A DNA stretch of 64,000 nucleotides from Pseudomonas ovata (GTDB lineage Bacteria; Pseudomonadota; Gammaproteobacteria; Pseudomonadales; Pseudomonadaceae), in NCBI RefSeq assembly GCF_003131185.1, contig NZ_QFFU01000015.1, positions 62,001 through 126,000 on the forward strand. The letters are read 5' to 3'. The position numbers and the translations under genes were made by a program. The notes beneath the pieces were generated by a model. The model saw only the letters and a list, made by a program, of their open reading frames with translations. It was not told the DNA's origin and searched no databases. Positions within the stretch are counted from its first letter, which is position 1, and each line of letters begins with the position of its first letter. Positions 62,505-64,000 of the stretch are shown one piece after another.

Positions 62505-62524
62505 TATCGACCTCCTTGTCGATA
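62505..62524 (-). promoter_or_regulatory. Perfect 7-bp hairpin with AAGGAG loop before paralogue 1
   Basis: TATCGAC and GTCGATA pair exactly around the six-base loop AAGGAG on the minus strand; the last A of the stem is followed at once by the ATG at 62504 (the arm ends at 62505). ACAAGGA in a six-base loop is the textbook geometry of a CsrA/RsmA site and coincides with the Shine-Dalgarno sequence. Confidence 0.65.
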
Positions 62525-62534
62525 GGGGTTCTGC

Positions 62535-64000
62535 TCAAGGGGTCAGCAGGATGACGGCACTCACAAAGAGCACATAGGTGTCGCCATCATCGAAGCTGGT
62601 GTCGACCCGGACAACGAAGTCGTTATGGAGCTTGAGTGCCTGCAAGCCGCTCAGCGCAAAGGTGACCTGCAGTTTTGCGGCCGTGAATTCGGCGTCTGTC
62701 ACCGGCTCCGCAGCGCCCTGGCGCAGCGGAATGCGCAATGGATTATCGTCGCGGTCCAGCCCGTCGACGCGCACCCTGACCCGTTGACCGGCGGCCATGA
62801 ACATCCAGCGATCCAGGATAAATACGGCACCACCGGATGGCACGTCCGCCAGCGAGAGCGTGTCCAGGCTCGGCGGTTCGGTCAGCTGGATGGCCGGCCA
62901 GCCATGAGTTGGGGCATGAATGGCCAGGTCAAACGCCCTGGACTTGAACGGACCTTCGCCACTGGCCGTCGTCACTTGATAAAAAACCTCCAGCCGCTTG
63001 TCCATGTTGGCCGGTATGGCAGCGGGGGGGATGAAATAGCGCCTGGGCTGGCTGGGCATCGGTTCGGTGACAATGATGCTGCCTGTGCCGGCATGCCCCT
63101 GCCAATGCATCTGCACCTGGCCGTCAAGCCCCAGTTCGGCCTCATCGGGTACCCGGATGTGCACGCCGACAGTGACATCATCGGCATACAGATAGCCACG
63201 AGGCGGCCCCTCTCCGGAGTCCTCGGCCGTGGCTTCCTCGACGATGGGCGTCGGCAGGTGCAACGGTTTGCTCAGCATGACTGCCAGAACGTCGCCACTT
63301 TCTGCGGCGTCGAGGCGGGCGTAGGTGTACCCCAGCTGTATCTGCCGACCATTGTTGGCCTGCAGCCATGGGTAGCCCAGAACGAATTCCAGAACCTGGC
63401 TGTCGAGGGTCGAGATGTCCACTTGCTGGGCGATGACCTGGCCCTGGTACGGGGCAATGGTCTGGCGACTGACCGCGACACTGTCGGCATACACCACCAC
63501 CGTATCCCAGACTTGAATGTCCTGATACAACGGCACCTGCAAGCGCACACCGTCAGGGAAGGCTTCGGGGTTCAGGGCGCTGTCGTTGAAATTCTTGATG
63601 ATCAAGGCCGGCAGGCGACTGATCGGTTCCTGAGTCACCACCTCCAGGCGTTGCACCGGACTGAAGCTGGGGGTCGTGGGCACGGCGTAGGCAATGCTGT
63701 AACTGACGTCGACGAAGGAGCCTTCGATAATCTCCAGCTCGCTTTTGCTCACCGCCCATTGCAAGGGCTGGCCGAGGTCTTCAGGGACCAGCACTTTGGG
63801 CAGCGTCAGCGTGTCGAATGGATCGCCCATGAAATACAGATCCAGCGTGAGCGTCACCGTGTCGCCCGTGAACATGGCGCGGTAAGGCGGCACCACCACT
63901 ACAACGTCCCCCTCGATCCAGTCCAGGATGATCTGCAACTGGTGGGACTGCTTGAACTGCGCCACCGCCAACGCCGGGATAATGCCCTGGCGTTCGCGGG
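62535..64000 (-). CDS. Large beta-rich protein of unknown function (5' end outside window)
   Basis: The last 488 codons of a gene whose frame is open through the right edge; a TTG at 63971 is probably not the start. It ends 30 bp before paralogue 1 on the same strand, so it belongs to the same operon. The sequence is a succession of beta-strand repeats, for example YRAMFTGDTVTLTLDLYFMG, YQDIQVWDTVVVYADSVAVS, DDVTVGVHIRVPDEAELGLD and LHNDFVVRVDTSFDDGDTYV. These suggest a chain of Ig-like or adhesin-type domains. It lacks the GWD and FRYLIPDD motifs of the others in the part seen. I do not recognise a family. Confidence 0.7.
   Translation of the reverse strand, partial: RERQGIIPALAVAQFKQSHQLQIILDWIEGDVVVVVPPYRAMFTGDTVTLTLDLYFMGDPFDTLTLPKVLVPEDLGQPLQWAVSKSELEIIEGSFVDVSYSIAYAVPTTPSFSPVQRLEVVTQEPISRLPALIIKNFNDSALNPEAFPDGVRLQVPLYQDIQVWDTVVVYADSVAVSRQTIAPYQGQVIAQQVDISTLDSQVLEFVLGYPWLQANNGRQIQLGYTYARLDAAESGDVLAVMLSKPLHLPTPIVEEATAEDSGEGPPRGYLYADDVTVGVHIRVPDEAELGLDGQVQMHWQGHAGTGSIIVTEPMPSQPRRYFIPPAAIPANMDKRLEVFYQVTTASGEGPFKSRAFDLAIHAPTHGWPAIQLTEPPSLDTLSLADVPSGGAVFILDRWMFMAAGQRVRVRVDGLDRDDNPLRIPLRQGAAEPVTDAEFTAAKLQVTFALSGLQALKLHNDFVVRVDTSFDDGDTYVLFVSAVILLTP

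Noticed and set aside
45203..64000. Classical Tc (TcA/TcB/TcC) insecticidal toxin complex
   Set aside because: The RHS protein lacks an SpvB/TcB partner, and the large paralogues do not show TcA neuraminidase-like or VRP1 features; only a functional analogy remains possible.

Overview
The window looks like chromosomal DNA of a GC-rich fluorescent-type Pseudomonas, probably close to the P. putida group. The grounds are the codon usage, the complete kdpABC-DE locus, three chemoreceptors, two REP-associated tyrosine transposases (RAYTs) with their repeats, a DUF6124-type gene, and the TgpA/DUF58/MoxR cluster. I saw no tRNA, rRNA or CRISPR array. All assignments come from reading the sequence and recognising motifs; no database search was possible.

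Layout. (1) 1-2990: YbbA/YbbP-like ABC exporter, cut by the left edge. (2) 3018-5106: a tandem array of 82-bp repeats, a DsbA-like protein, a small conserved protein and an OBAP-family lipoprotein. (3) 5314-12826: a complete zeaxanthin glucoside pathway. crtE faces right, a translationally coupled idi-crtX-crtY-crtI-crtB operon faces left, and crtZ is convergent with and overlaps crtB. (4) 12836-26248: a recR 3' remnant, chemoreceptors, an orphan sugar-binding protein, greB, a Nudix hydrolase, DoxX, an MltF-like transglycosylase, TatD and small proteins. (5) 26257-32536: a TA-flanked MITE, a thioesterase, a CHAD protein, and moxR-DUF58-tgpA. (6) 32686-44137: a patatin-like esterase, two RAYT/REP systems, and the kdp operon on the minus strand with a repeat inserted between kdpB and kdpC. 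(7) 44292-45136: a highly folded leader, a DUF6124 protein and an orphan LuxR-type HTH. (8) 45161-64000: a leftward operon-like series of very large paralogues ending in an RHS-repeat gene and a terminator.

The most unusual part is region 8. At least five copies of an approximately 770-970-residue module lie in tandem, two of them fused into one 1605-residue reading frame by what looks like a lost stop codon. They share an N-terminal GWD...VN pattern, a central FRYLIPDD motif, Ig-like segments and, in most, a C-terminal PLPL tail. They resemble, remotely and by inference, the Clostridium P-47/OrfX (TULIP-fold) proteins of neurotoxin loci. With the RHS gene they may form an undescribed toxin or toxin-delivery system. 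Most of their ribosome-binding sites sit in the loop of a short hairpin with a GGA core, which suggests co-ordinate RsmA/CsrA control.

Mobile DNA shaped much of the rest. Two separate RAYT/repeat families and a MITE sit at gene ends. In several places their terminal TAG acts as the stop codon of the neighbouring gene.
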